From positions 1 through 50,874 of the forward strand of contig CALRBT010000006.1 of assembly GCA_943354475.1 (NCBI GenBank): a stretch of DNA of 50,874 bases. Direction: 5' to 3'. Shown here piece after piece: positions 6,194 to 14,270 of the stretch; the stretch's first letter is position 1, and every line of letters begins with the position of its first letter. Origin of the DNA: Parcubacteria group bacterium (lineage in GTDB: Bacteria > Patescibacteriota > Minisyncoccia > Phycocordibacterales > CALRBT01). The notes below the pieces were generated by a model that was not told where the DNA came from, did no database searches, and saw only the letters and a list, made by a program, of their open reading frames with translations. The position numbers were made by a program, and so were the translations under genes.

Positions 6194-6827
6194 TAAGAAT
6201 GCAGAGATAATTTGGGACTATATGCTGATGCATCAAGAATTGAAACCTGTCGATGCGATTTTGGTATTTGGTAGTCATGACACACGCTCTGCTGAAAAGG
6301 GGGCGGAGCTATTTCTTGAAGGATTAGCACCGTATATTGTTTTTTCAGGAGGTTTTGGAAGTAGGTCAAGCAACGACCATTTTAGTAAACCTGAAGCTGA
6401 GATTTTTGCAGAAGTCGCAATTGGAAAAGGTGTCCCAGCAGATAAGATTTTGAAGGAGACTAAGGCTGAGAATAGTGAGCATAACGTCGTGTTTACTAAG
6501 AAACTTCTTGAAGAAAAAGGTCTTCCTTCAGATACGTTTATTGTGGTACAAAAACCCTACATGGAACGACGTACGTATGCTACGTTCAAAAACTTTTGGC
6601 CAGAGCCAGAAATCATTATGGCATCCCCACAGATTTCATTTGAAGATTATCCAGCTGATCTAGAGCATAAAGAAAGACTGATTCATATGCTGGTCGGGGA
6701 TTTACAGCGCATCAAAGAATATCCAGCAAAAGGTTTTCAGATTCCGCAGGTAATTCCAGATGGAGTATGGCAGGCGTATGAAAAGTTGGTTGCGCTAGGG
6801 TATACTGAACACCTCATCAAGGAGTAA
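6180..6827 (+). CDS. YdcF/ElyC-type DUF218 protein
   Basis: The 215-aa product has the DUF218 layout. It begins with a strand reading DAILVFGSHD, then ARG/GAELF, an IVFSGGFGS glycine loop (about 58-66), SKPEAE with the acidic pair, KETKAENSEHN (about 97-107), and a later KPYMERR segment. Family members (SanA, ElyC, YdcF) are linked to envelope integrity, but the reaction is not established. There is no N-terminal membrane helix, so it is probably cytosolic. ATG 6180 overlaps the Nudix stop by 14 nt. TTG 6171 is an alternative start. It ends 3 nt before murC. Confidence 0.8.
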   Translation: MTEVDKNAEIIWDYMLMHQELKPVDAILVFGSHDTRSAEKGAELFLEGLAPYIVFSGGFGSRSSNDHFSKPEAEIFAEVAIGKGVPADKILKETKAENSEHNVVFTKKLLEEKGLPSDTFIVVQKPYMERRTYATFKNFWPEPEIIMASPQISFEDYPADLEHKERLIHMLVGDLQRIKEYPAKGFQIPQVIPDGVWQAYEKLVALGYTEHLIKE

Positions 6828-6830
6828 CTT

Positions 6831-8126
6831 ATGGAAATTGATTTAAAGAAAATAAAAAAAGTGCATTTCATTGGTATTGGCGGGATTGGGATTTCTGCAG
6901 TGGCACGGATGATGCTAGGGGAAGGGAAGATTGTGAGTGGTAATGATACTGCCCAGGGCGACGTGGTGGACGAGCTCATAAAGCTCGGTGTTTCTTTTGC
7001 GTCTGGACAGAGGATTGAGCTAGTTCCCAAGGATGTGGAGTTGATCATCTATAGCCGAGCTATTCAAATTGCAGATCCAGAATTTTTAACGGAAATTAAA
7101 AAGATTGGAATTCCCGCACTCTCCTATCCCGAGGCGTTAGCGATAATCTCAAAGAACAAGTTTACTATTGCAGTCTCTGGTACGCACGGCAAAACGACAA
7201 CAACGGCGATGATTGCAAATGTTCTCCTTGAGACGAAAGTGGACCCAACGGTGATTGTTGGCTCGATGCTCAAGAGTCACAACAGTAACTTCATTGCAGG
7301 TAAGGGTGAGTATTTGGTGGTTGAGGCTGATGAGTACTTGCGCTCATTTCTTAATTTGTATCCAAAAATCTTAGTAATCACCAACATCGACAAAGATCAC
7401 CTCGACTATTACAAAGACCTAGAGGATATTCAGAGCGCATTCCATGAGCTAGTACTACGGGTTCCTGAGGATGGATTTATTATCTGTAATCCTAACTTGC
7501 CAAATGTTGCCCCTGTGCTTGTGGGGGTCAAAGGAAAGATTGTTGATTACTCAGCCATAACCGAGGTTCCAGAACTTAAATTTCCCGGCAAGCATAATAT
7601 TGAGAACGCACAAACGGCACTGGCTGTGGCACAGGCTCTGGGTCTAGATAAGGAAGTTTCTCGGCAGGCTCTGGTGGAATTTATGGGAACCGCAAGACGA
7701 TTTGAATGCAAGGGACAAAATAGTAAAGGAGTACTCGTTTATGATGATTACGCACACAACCCACAGAAGGTAAGGGCAGCGCTCGCTGGTGCACGAGAGA
7801 AATTTCCTGATAATAAAATCATTGCAGTGTTTCAGCCACATCTTTTTAGTCGTACCAAACTACTTCTTGATGAATTTGCCGAAAGTTTTACAAATAGTAA
7901 CGATGTGATCATTCTGCCAATCTATGCCGCACGCGAAAGTGATGATGGGAGTATCAATAATAGTATCCTGGCTGATGAAATCAGGAAGCACCAGAGTAAT
8001 GTCAGAGCACTTGGGTTCGATGAAGCAGTGGGGTATTTAAAAGAAACGACAAGTTCAGGGGATGTGGTGATAACGCTGGGTGCTGGAGAGGCGTACAAAG
8101 TAGGGGATCAGTTGGTCGTTTTGTAA
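6831..8126 (+). CDS. murC: UDP-N-acetylmuramate--L-alanine ligase
   Basis: MurC couples L-Ala to UDP-MurNAc, the first peptide-forming step. The 431-aa product has the N-terminal HFIGIGGIG nucleotide-binding turn (12-20), P-loop GTHGKTT (117-123), the central VVEADEYLRSF and NIDKDHLDYY motifs, then YDDYAHNP and FQPHLFSR in the C-terminal domain. AAGGAG lies 6-7 nt before ATG 6831, one of the clearer Shine-Dalgarno sites among the core genes. A GC-rich hairpin at 8163-8190 separates it from a convergent laccase-domain gene. Confidence 0.96.
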   Translation: MEIDLKKIKKVHFIGIGGIGISAVARMMLGEGKIVSGNDTAQGDVVDELIKLGVSFASGQRIELVPKDVELIIYSRAIQIADPEFLTEIKKIGIPALSYPEALAIISKNKFTIAVSGTHGKTTTTAMIANVLLETKVDPTVIVGSMLKSHNSNFIAGKGEYLVVEADEYLRSFLNLYPKILVITNIDKDHLDYYKDLEDIQSAFHELVLRVPEDGFIICNPNLPNVAPVLVGVKGKIVDYSAITEVPELKFPGKHNIENAQTALAVAQALGLDKEVSRQALVEFMGTARRFECKGQNSKGVLVYDDYAHNPQKVRAALAGAREKFPDNKIIAVFQPHLFSRTKLLLDEFAESFTNSNDVIILPIYAARESDDGSINNSILADEIRKHQSNVRALGFDEAVGYLKETTSSGDVVITLGAGEAYKVGDQLVVL

Positions 8127-8162
8127 ATTCACATCAAGGTAAATCTTGATATGAATGTGTTT

Positions 8163-8190
8163 CGCCGCCCCGAGAATTTCCGGGGCGGCG
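8163..8190. terminator. GC-rich hairpin between convergent genes
   Basis: A perfect 10-bp stem (CGCCGCCCCG, 8163-8172 with 8181-8190) has an 8-nt loop. It lies between the murC stop and the laccase-domain stop. Neither side has a proper T tract, so termination may be weak or rely on the stem itself. Confidence 0.5.
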
Positions 8191-8204
8191 ATGACTGGTT
8201 CTAT

Positions 8205-9047
8205 TTATAGTAGTCGAGTTACGACGACAATGTAGTTTCTTTTATTTGGGTCGTCACCAGGTTTTTTGGTGGTCGGAAGGGTGTCGAGCAAATAGCTGTA
8301 AGCACCGAGGTGCATGTTGCCCGGTTTAACTCCCTGATCTCTGCACTGCACTTCAATAATTTTTGGTAAGTCGAGATGAAGTCCTTCTGGACTGGTGTGC
8401 CAACAACCAGAGGTAAAGGCGGTTGACTCAGGGTATCCTCGAGTACCTAAATAATCAAGGAAACGCTTATTGAATGGCCCATGTTGTGGGTGGTTGAAAT
8501 CGTGTGAGAAATCAGTCGGTTTTATCGAGTAGAATACCCACACTCGTACGTCATCACGATTCTTCGCAAGTGGGTCAAGAGAATTAAGGAGTCTACTAAC
8601 AACACTCGGGTGAGCTCTGCTAGATACCTGTGTGTCGATAAACCCTCGATCAAATAAACAATCACGTCCAGCGTGGGCCCAAGCGAGGTTGCCTGCTAGG
8701 GTCGCCACAATCATTGGGCAACCCATTGCTGTATAGATTCCAGCTTCACCAATCCTTAGATCAACCATCCCTTCTCCTGGAGATTCTGGGGCAAAGTGAA
8801 AGTGAACTCCATTAAAGACACTGCTATGGGTAAACCTTCCTCGATTTAATATCTGCGTTCCAAAATTTGAGCTCGGGGCAAACGCAATATTAACCCCGAT
8901 TCCACTCAGAAGAGCTGCAGGCGTTTCCAGATTATGCGTCTTGCCGCTATAGAGATGGCAGTCGACAGGTTCGGAACAGCCGACCATAAAGGTCGGCTGA
9001 CCACCTTCGATAATTTGCCAGGCACTGAATCCTCGAGGTGTGCTCAT
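8205..9047 (-). CDS. Divergent laccase-domain (PgeF/YfiH-like, PF02578) protein
   Basis: The 280-aa product is divergent, but it keeps the family order: a His in a Q-V-H-like position (His74 in FTHSS), a G-x-G..D segment (91-97), then Cys110 (MGCPM) and His125 (WAHAG), matching the metal-binding H/C/H triad, and a C-terminal LHLDLPKI..QGV..GNMHLGAYSY region. Family members include PgeF, which corrects serine misincorporated by MurC, and purine-nucleoside-active laccase-like enzymes. Location convergent with murC fits a wall-editing role, but this is inference. ATG 9047 has AGGGAG 9 nt upstream and a good promoter (9093-9121). GC content looks higher than in murC or rsmI. Confidence 0.6.
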   Translation of the reverse strand: MSTPRGFSAWQIIEGGQPTFMVGCSEPVDCHLYSGKTHNLETPAALLSGIGVNIAFAPSSNFGTQILNRGRFTHSSVFNGVHFHFAPESPGEGMVDLRIGEAGIYTAMGCPMIVATLAGNLAWAHAGRDCLFDRGFIDTQVSSRAHPSVVSRLLNSLDPLAKNRDDVRVWVFYSIKPTDFSHDFNHPQHGPFNKRFLDYLGTRGYPESTAFTSGCWHTSPEGLHLDLPKIIEVQCRDQGVKPGNMHLGAYSYLLDTLPTTKKPGDDPNKRNYIVVVTRLL

Positions 9048-9092
9048 GATTTGTTACTCCCTCAACTCAGGTTTGTACTAAGGCTAAGGGTC

Positions 9093-9121
9093 ATATTGCT
9101 ACCTTCTAAAGTTTCTGTCAA
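9093..9121 (-). promoter_or_regulatory. Sigma70 promoter of the laccase-domain gene
   Basis: On the minus strand a consensus TTGACA (9116-9121) and CAATAT (9093-9098) have a 17-bp spacer. The start would be near 9086, leaving a leader of about 40 nt with AGGGAG. The -35 overlaps the region upstream of rsmI on the other strand. Confidence 0.65.
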
Positions 9122-9139
9122 CGTGCTAGAGTGTGCATT

Positions 9140-9829
9140 ATGTTAGCCACTCTATCAATCGTCGGAACACCTATCGGTAATCTTGAAGACATCACCCTTC
9201 GAGCGATTCGCGTGCTCGGGGAAGCAGATGTAATTCTTTGTGAAGATACACGAATGACTAAAAAGCTTCTGGCAAAATATGAGATCGCTACACCGACGAT
9301 GAGCTATCATATGCATAGCAAGATCGCAAAAGTTGAAAAGATTTTCGCTCTTTTCGAAGAAGGGAAAAATGTGGCACTCGTGTCGGACGCTGGAACTCCA
9401 GGGATTTCAGACCCAGGTTCGCTTCTCGTCTCACAGATTCGCGAGAAGTTTGGAGCAGAAGTAACAATTGTTACCATCCCTGGTCCGTCTGCATTAACTG
9501 CTGTGCTTTCAATTGCAGGACTGCCTGTTACGGAATTTACTTTTCTAGGATTTTTGCCACACAAGAAAGGGAGGGAAACACTCTTTAAAGAAATTGCTCT
9601 ATCAAAACGTACTATGGTGTTTTATGAGTCACCACACCGGGTTATCAAGAGCCTTGAGTCACTTGCAAAAGTTTTGGCACCAGAGCGCAAGATTATTATT
9701 GGTCGGGAGTTAACTAAGATCTTTGAAGAGGTTGCTATTGGTTCAGCAGGGGAGCTCATTTCTCGTTTTACAGAACATCCTGATACTTTGCGTGGAGAAT
9801 TCGTAGTTATTATCGAAGCTTTGAACTAG
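9140..9829 (+). CDS. rsmI: 16S rRNA 2'-O-ribose C1402 methyltransferase
   Basis: RsmI methylates the ribose of C1402 in 16S rRNA using SAM. The 229-aa product has the tetrapyrrole-methylase fold signatures VGTPIGNLEDIT (about 7-18), CEDTRMTKKLL, LVSDAGTPGISDPG, and PGPSA. It also has FLGFLPHK and FYESPHR, which are specific to RsmI. It is a little shorter than E. coli RsmI (286 aa), lacking the C-terminal extension. ATG 9140 is 7 nt after a TAGAGT -10 box (9127-9132) with no Shine-Dalgarno, so the message is probably leaderless. GTG 9131 overlaps that box and is not preferred. Confidence 0.95.
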   Translation: MLATLSIVGTPIGNLEDITLRAIRVLGEADVILCEDTRMTKKLLAKYEIATPTMSYHMHSKIAKVEKIFALFEEGKNVALVSDAGTPGISDPGSLLVSQIREKFGAEVTIVTIPGPSALTAVLSIAGLPVTEFTFLGFLPHKKGRETLFKEIALSKRTMVFYESPHRVIKSLESLAKVLAPERKIIIGRELTKIFEEVAIGSAGELISRFTEHPDTLRGEFVVIIEALN

Positions 9830-9872
9830 GGTAATCTTGGCTTATACTTACTGGGTTAATACTTTATACGAT

Positions 9873-10100
9873 ATGCAAAAACACACCTACATTGCTATTT
9901 TAGGCATCATTATTCTGGTTATGTTCTCACCGCTTGGCCTTCCTTCTGTGGTTAAACAGATAATAAGTTTACTTGCCGCTCTTGGGATCGTCCTGCTCGC
10001 ACTTTTTGCCTATCGAGAGCATAAGACATTGTTGGTACGTTTAGGAAAAGAACAGAAGAGTACGTTTCCACCATTTGTTGACAATCAGGGTCAGAATTAG
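9873..10100 (+). CDS. Small two-TM protein
   Basis: The product is 75 aa with two hydrophobic helices (about 6-22 and 27-46) and a polar basic tail. TTG 9837 is in frame upstream, but ATG 9873 gives a cleaner membrane-protein start and follows AT-rich -10-like boxes (TAATAC, TATACG). It lies 43 nt after rsmI. The function is unknown. The length suggests a membrane anchor or small regulator. It is followed by a tandem repeat and a hairpin. Confidence 0.5.
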   Translation: MQKHTYIAILGIIILVMFSPLGLPSVVKQIISLLAALGIVLLALFAYREHKTLLVRLGKEQKSTFPPFVDNQGQN

Positions 10101-10112
10101 GAGGCAGAGGGT

Positions 10113-10162
10113 ATAGTCTTGCTTCGCGACATAAGTGTCCACTTTGTTCCCTTAGGTTTTAG
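10113..10162 (+). repeat. Tandem repeat copy 1 (50 bp)
   Basis: This begins ATAGTCTTGCTTCGCGAC and matches 10166-10215 with three mismatches. It contains the words TTGCTTCGC and TTTGTTCCC, also found in the 22598 element. Confidence 0.8.
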
Positions 10163-10165
10163 TGG

Positions 10166-10215
10166 ATAGTCTTGCTTCGCGACATAAGTGTTCACTTCGT
10201 TCCCTTAGGTGTTAG
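10166..10215 (+). repeat. Tandem repeat copy 2 (50 bp)
   Basis: This is the second copy, 3 bp after the first. The differences from copy 1 are single substitutions (CC to TC, TTTG to TTCG, TTTT to TGTT), so the copies are recent or under constraint. It directly precedes the hairpin at 10219-10251. Confidence 0.8.
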
Positions 10216-10218
10216 GGA

Positions 10219-10251
10219 AACACCACGCAAGCCGAAGGCTTGCGTGGTGTT
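10219..10251 (+). terminator. Strong intrinsic terminator
   Basis: A 15-bp perfect stem (AACACCACGCAAGCC with 10237-10251) closes a GAA loop and is followed by CGGTTTCTTT. It ends the rsmI/small membrane protein unit before the ATPase gene. Confidence 0.8.
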
Positions 10252-10299
10252 CGGTTTCTTTAACTTCTTACTTCTTGTCTTTTGTATTACAATATTGTT

Positions 10300-12495
10300 A
10301 TGACTGTGCATAGCTCCTCAAACGATAGTGCCTCAAATAACACAGGTGATCGCATTACCTATTTTGGTCTTACTGATTCTCGTGGTAAGAAAGTGCGTTT
10401 TGGTATTAAAGAAAAAGATCGAAGTAAACATACGTACGTCATTGGCAAGACGGGAATGGGTAAATCAACCCTGCTTGAGAATATGGCCATCCAGGATATT
10501 CAAAATGGTGAGGGAGTAGCCTTTATCGATCCCCACGGAGGGACTGCAGAAAAACTTCTCGAGTATGTTCCAGAACATCGGGTCAAAGACGTGCTTTATT
10601 TTGCACCATTTGATATGGAGTATCCAATTTCTTTCAATGTTATGGAGGATATTGGTGTTGATAAGCGTCACTTGGTTGTTAATGGATTGATGAGTACCTT
10701 TGAGAAAATTTGGGTTGATGCGTGGTCAGCCCGTATGGCCTACATTCTCAATAACACACTCCTTGCGCTTCTTGAGTATCCTGGATCAACGCTTCTTGGC
10801 GTCAATCGAATGTTGGCAGACAAAGAGTATCGAAAAAAGATTGTCGATAATATTACCGACCCGTCGGTCAGATCATTCTGGGTTGATGAGTTTGCAAAGT
10901 ACACTGAACGTTTTGCAGCAGAAGCAACTCCTGCCATTCAGAACAAAGTTGGACAGTTTACCTCAAACCCACTAGTGCGAAACATTATCGGTCAATCCAG
11001 ATCAAGCTTTGACCTTCGAAAAATAATGGATGAGAAAAAAATTCTCATCATTAACCTCTCTAAAGGAAGGGTGGGTGAAGGCAACGCCAATCTCTTGGGA
11101 AGTATGCTCATTACCAAAATTTATTTGGCAGCCATGTCGCGTGCCGATGTTTCTCCTGCGGTCCTCAATAAACTTCCAAACTTCTTTCTTTATGTAGATG
11201 AGTTCCAGTCGTTTGCTAACAAGAGCTTTGCCGACATTCTCTCTGAAGCTAGAAAGTATAAACTCAACCTAACGATTGCTCATCAGTACATCGAGCAAAT
11301 GGAAGAAGAAGTGCGAGATGCGGTTTTTGGTAACGTTGGAACCACCATTGCATTCAGAGTTGGTCCGTTTGATGCCGAGCAACTTGAAACAGTTTTTGCA
11401 CCACAATTTACTGCAGAGAATTTGGTTAATTTAGGACTTCGACAAATTTACCTTTCCCTCATGATCGACGGCGTTGGCTCAAGGCCGTTTTCCGCTACAA
11501 CAATGCCACCAATAGAAGCTCCAGAGATTTCGTATCGCGATGTCATTATTGCCAACTCACGTAAAACATTCGGCACACCCCGTAACCAAGTTGAAGATGA
11601 AATCAGAGTGTGGCACGAAACATCAATGGGGTCAGGTACAGGAGCAGCGTCAACTGCAAAATCACAAGCAGAGAAACCACCAAATAAGATAACTGTAAGA
11701 GCTGATGGAACACGTATTACTGATCCGGTTAAGGTTCCCGAAACCGATAATTCGGTAGATAAACAGACTGACAAACAAACAGAAAAAACAATAAGTAAAC
11801 CAAGTGCTACTGAACCCTCAGCACCACTACCCCAAGTCCGTCCTCAAGCGCCATTGCCAGTAAAGGAGCAGGGTTTCAAAACACCAGCCACAGCACTTCC
11901 CAGACTTCCGGTTCAGCAAGCCCCAACCTTGTCTGTAGAAGCGACCAAACAATCAAAGGCTAATGACCGAGAGACTGAGTTTCGGCGAGCAATTACACAA
12001 TCACAGAATCAATATGCTCGTAACTCAGCGCCACCACCAAGACCAAATAAAGGTCCAACTGATAAAAATCTCAGTCAGCTCCGTGACGCACTCAAATCAG
12101 TAATGAGTGAAGCTGGAATGATTCATCCAAATGCAAGTTCTAATGCTTCAGTGCAAAGTGGTAAATCCCCAGCTCAGGGGATTGAGGGCAACACGGCCTC
12201 TGTGGCTGTAGCGCCAGCTAGCCCAGTGTCTAATGTTCCTAAACCACTACAAACGTCAGTTAGTCTCAAAGATACGATAATGAAAGCGCAAAAAGAAAAG
12301 ATGGAGCGAATGATGCAGGGATCCGGGCAAATCCAGCAAGTTAAACAGGAAAGCGAGGTAAAAGTTGAAAAGCCAGTTACGACTTCAACGGTAACGAAAG
12401 AGCAAACACCTCCTGTTCAGCCTGTGGTACCCACGAAGGAGATAAAAGAAATTCCTGAGGAAGAATTGAAAAAAATATTAGACATAAAGCAGTAG
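10300..12495 (+). CDS. TraG/VirD4-like ATPase with long disordered tail
   Basis: The product is 731 aa from ATG 10300, which lies 6 nt after TACAAT (10288-10293) and so looks leaderless. Walker A is GKTGMGKST (49-57) and Walker B is FLYVDEFQ with Asp300-Glu301. An IDPHGG motif follows the P-loop helix, and an AHQYIEQ segment matches the TraM-recognition/sensor region of conjugative coupling ATPases (TraG/VirD4, HerA-FtsK superfamily). After about residue 430 the protein becomes low-complexity, rich in Pro, Gln, Ser, Thr and Lys, ending in an EELKKIL helix. No transmembrane helix is seen, unlike classic VirD4. No other secretion gene is adjacent except the membrane-anchored LTD protein starting 1 nt after its stop. 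Confidence 0.8.
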   Translation: MTVHSSSNDSASNNTGDRITYFGLTDSRGKKVRFGIKEKDRSKHTYVIGKTGMGKSTLLENMAIQDIQNGEGVAFIDPHGGTAEKLLEYVPEHRVKDVLYFAPFDMEYPISFNVMEDIGVDKRHLVVNGLMSTFEKIWVDAWSARMAYILNNTLLALLEYPGSTLLGVNRMLADKEYRKKIVDNITDPSVRSFWVDEFAKYTERFAAEATPAIQNKVGQFTSNPLVRNIIGQSRSSFDLRKIMDEKKILIINLSKGRVGEGNANLLGSMLITKIYLAAMSRADVSPAVLNKLPNFFLYVDEFQSFANKSFADILSEARKYKLNLTIAHQYIEQMEEEVRDAVFGNVGTTIAFRVGPFDAEQLETVFAPQFTAENLVNLGLRQIYLSLMIDGVGSRPFSATTMPPIEAPEISYRDVIIANSRKTFGTPRNQVEDEIRVWHETSMGSGTGAASTAKSQAEKPPNKITVRADGTRITDPVKVPETDNSVDKQTDKQTEKTISKPSATEPSAPLPQVRPQAPLPVKEQGFKTPATALPRLPVQQAPTLSVEATKQSKANDRETEFRRAITQSQNQYARNSAPPPRPNKGPTDKNLSQLRDALKSVMSEAGMIHPNASSNASVQSGKSPAQGIEGNTASVAVAPASPVSNVPKPLQTSVSLKDTIMKAQKEKMERMMQGSGQIQQVKQESEVKVEKPVTTSTVTKEQTPPVQPVVPTKEIKEIPEEELKKILDIKQ

Positions 12496-12496
12496 T

Positions 12497-13366
12497 ATGG
12501 ATTGGTTTCCTTGGAAACTAACTAAAAAGGCGATAGTGGTTTTCGTTGGGTGCACTCTGATAACGCCACAGACTCTATTTGCTTCTCCTGTATTTACGGA
12601 GATTATGTATGATCTTGAGAATGGCTCAGACTCTGGTAGAGAGTGGGTTGAGGTACAGAATATTGTAAATTCAAATGTTGTCTTGGGAACGTATAAGTTA
12701 TTTGAAAATAAAGTAAATCATGATATAAAATATGTACGTGGCAATCGGTCTTTAGCAAAAGGTGAATACGCAATCATTGCTGTAGATGGCAATAAATTTT
12801 TAACTGACCACCCAGATTTCTCCGGTAATTTATTCGATAGTTCTTTTTCGCTTTCAAATACTGAGGAAACCTTGATACTCCGTGATGCTAAACTACTTGA
12901 TGTAGATTTTGTAACATACACAAGTACTCAAGGTGCCTCTGGGAACGGTAATTCATTACAGAGAAATAGTCGTGGTGTGTGGATTGAAAACTCACCAACA
13001 CCAGGAAGTGGTAATGCAGAGAATCCTGCCCGAAAAGAAATAAAGTCTGAGATTGTTTCCGTGGAGATTCCAAAGCCTGTAAAGGTTGAATCTTCCAACG
13101 CTGTCCCCAAATCAGGTACGGTTATAGACAAAAGAAACCAGAGCGCTCATTTGGAAGTTGTAACAGGACAACCCAGGGTTATAGGGGAGTCTCAAAAAGA
13201 GAGCACTAGCACTCCAATTGGTGATAATAAAAGCTTACTGCCCTGGGCTATTGGATTACTAATGATCATTGGTACTGCAGTCGCCTCGTTTCTCATTGCT
13301 AATAGTTTGGGAAAGAAAGAGAATATGAAGACTACTGATGAAGCAGACGAGTACGAAATTATATAA
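12497..13366 (+). CDS. Secreted lamin-tail-domain (LTD) protein with C-terminal anchor
   Basis: The product is 289 aa. A signal peptide covers about residues 1-29 (basic start, hydrophobic core, FAS-like cleavage region). An LTD follows at about 30-160, with PVFTEIMYD, REWVEVQN, a GxYKLF strand, the AIIAVDG strand and NSLQRN. A Ser/Pro/Lys linker (about 165-240) leads to one transmembrane helix (about 245-266) and a short acidic cytosolic tail. LTDs in bacteria occur on surface and secreted proteins and may bind DNA or other macromolecules. The 1-nt gap after the ATPase implies cotranscription and perhaps a joint role at the envelope, which is inference. Confidence 0.8.
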   Translation: MDWFPWKLTKKAIVVFVGCTLITPQTLFASPVFTEIMYDLENGSDSGREWVEVQNIVNSNVVLGTYKLFENKVNHDIKYVRGNRSLAKGEYAIIAVDGNKFLTDHPDFSGNLFDSSFSLSNTEETLILRDAKLLDVDFVTYTSTQGASGNGNSLQRNSRGVWIENSPTPGSGNAENPARKEIKSEIVSVEIPKPVKVESSNAVPKSGTVIDKRNQSAHLEVVTGQPRVIGESQKESTSTPIGDNKSLLPWAIGLLMIIGTAVASFLIANSLGKKENMKTTDEADEYEII

Positions 13367-13391
13367 AACATTACCATGTAATTGATGGCCT

Positions 13392-14270
13392 ATGAACTCA
13401 GAAGGGAAGAAAAATATTTTAGTAACTGGAGGTGCTGGTTTTATTGGAACACAATTGATTAAGGTCTTGGTAAAGCAAGGATATCATGTTATTTCCCTTG
13501 ATAACTACTTTACTGGTTCTCTCGATAACCACGTAAAAGGTGCAGAATATCGGGAAGGACACACCAAGGATATTGAGTACATAATTCCTGAGAATATTGA
13601 TGTCATCTACCACTTAGGTGAGTACTCACGAGTTGAAATAAGTCTCAATGAACCATTACTTGTTTTTGACTTAAATATGAAAGGGACCCTTGCTGTGTTA
13701 GAATTTTGGCGTAAACAGAAATCAAAACTTATCTATGCTGGATCATCGACAAAATTTGCCGATGGTGGTATGGGTCGGAATCAAAGTCCCTATGCCTTTA
13801 CCAAGGCGGTTAATACTGAGTTGGTTAGTAACTACGCTGATTGGTATGGTTTGAAGTACGCCATTACATATTTTTATAATGTATATGGTAAAGGGGAACG
13901 CTCAGGTACCTACGGTACCGTAATTGAAATTTTCAAGCAAAAGTATTTTGCAGGTGAACCACTCCAGGTTACAGCACCTGGGACACAGCAGCGTATTTTT
14001 ACTCACGTTGATGATATTGTGAACGGCTTACTCTTGATTGGAAGTGTTGGCGAAGGAGATGAGTTTGGGCTTGGTGCCAACGAGATACATTCAATTTTAG
14101 AAATCGCAGCAATGTTCGGTGCACCGATAGAAATGAAGCCAGAAACAAAAGGTAATCGAATGACTGCAAAGCTTGATGTTGCCAAAGCATATAATATTGG
14201 TTGGCGACCAGTAAATAAGGTGGAGGATTATATTAATGCTATTATTCATTCGAAGAACAAAAAAGTATGA
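13392..14270 (+). CDS. NAD-dependent epimerase/dehydratase (extended SDR)
   Basis: The 292-aa product has the N-terminal NAD motif GGAGFIG (13-19), an Asp at the end of strand 2 (SLDNYFTG), active-site Ser118-Ser119-Thr120 and Tyr134-xxx-Lys138. The later YFYNVYGKG and HVDDIVNG motifs are typical of UDP-glucose 4-epimerase-like and dTDP-glucose dehydratase-like enzymes. It is shorter than GalE (about 338 aa), so the exact reaction is open. It opens the glycan locus and overlaps the next glycosyltransferase by the ATGA tetranucleotide. Confidence 0.85.
   Translation: MNSEGKKNILVTGGAGFIGTQLIKVLVKQGYHVISLDNYFTGSLDNHVKGAEYREGHTKDIEYIIPENIDVIYHLGEYSRVEISLNEPLLVFDLNMKGTLAVLEFWRKQKSKLIYAGSSTKFADGGMGRNQSPYAFTKAVNTELVSNYADWYGLKYAITYFYNVYGKGERSGTYGTVIEIFKQKYFAGEPLQVTAPGTQQRIFTHVDDIVNGLLLIGSVGEGDEFGLGANEIHSILEIAAMFGAPIEMKPETKGNRMTAKLDVAKAYNIGWRPVNKVEDYINAIIHSKNKKV

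Noticed and set aside
10113-10215. Possible CRISPR array
   Set aside because: Only two 50-bp units with a 3-bp gap, no spacers, and no cas genes in the window.
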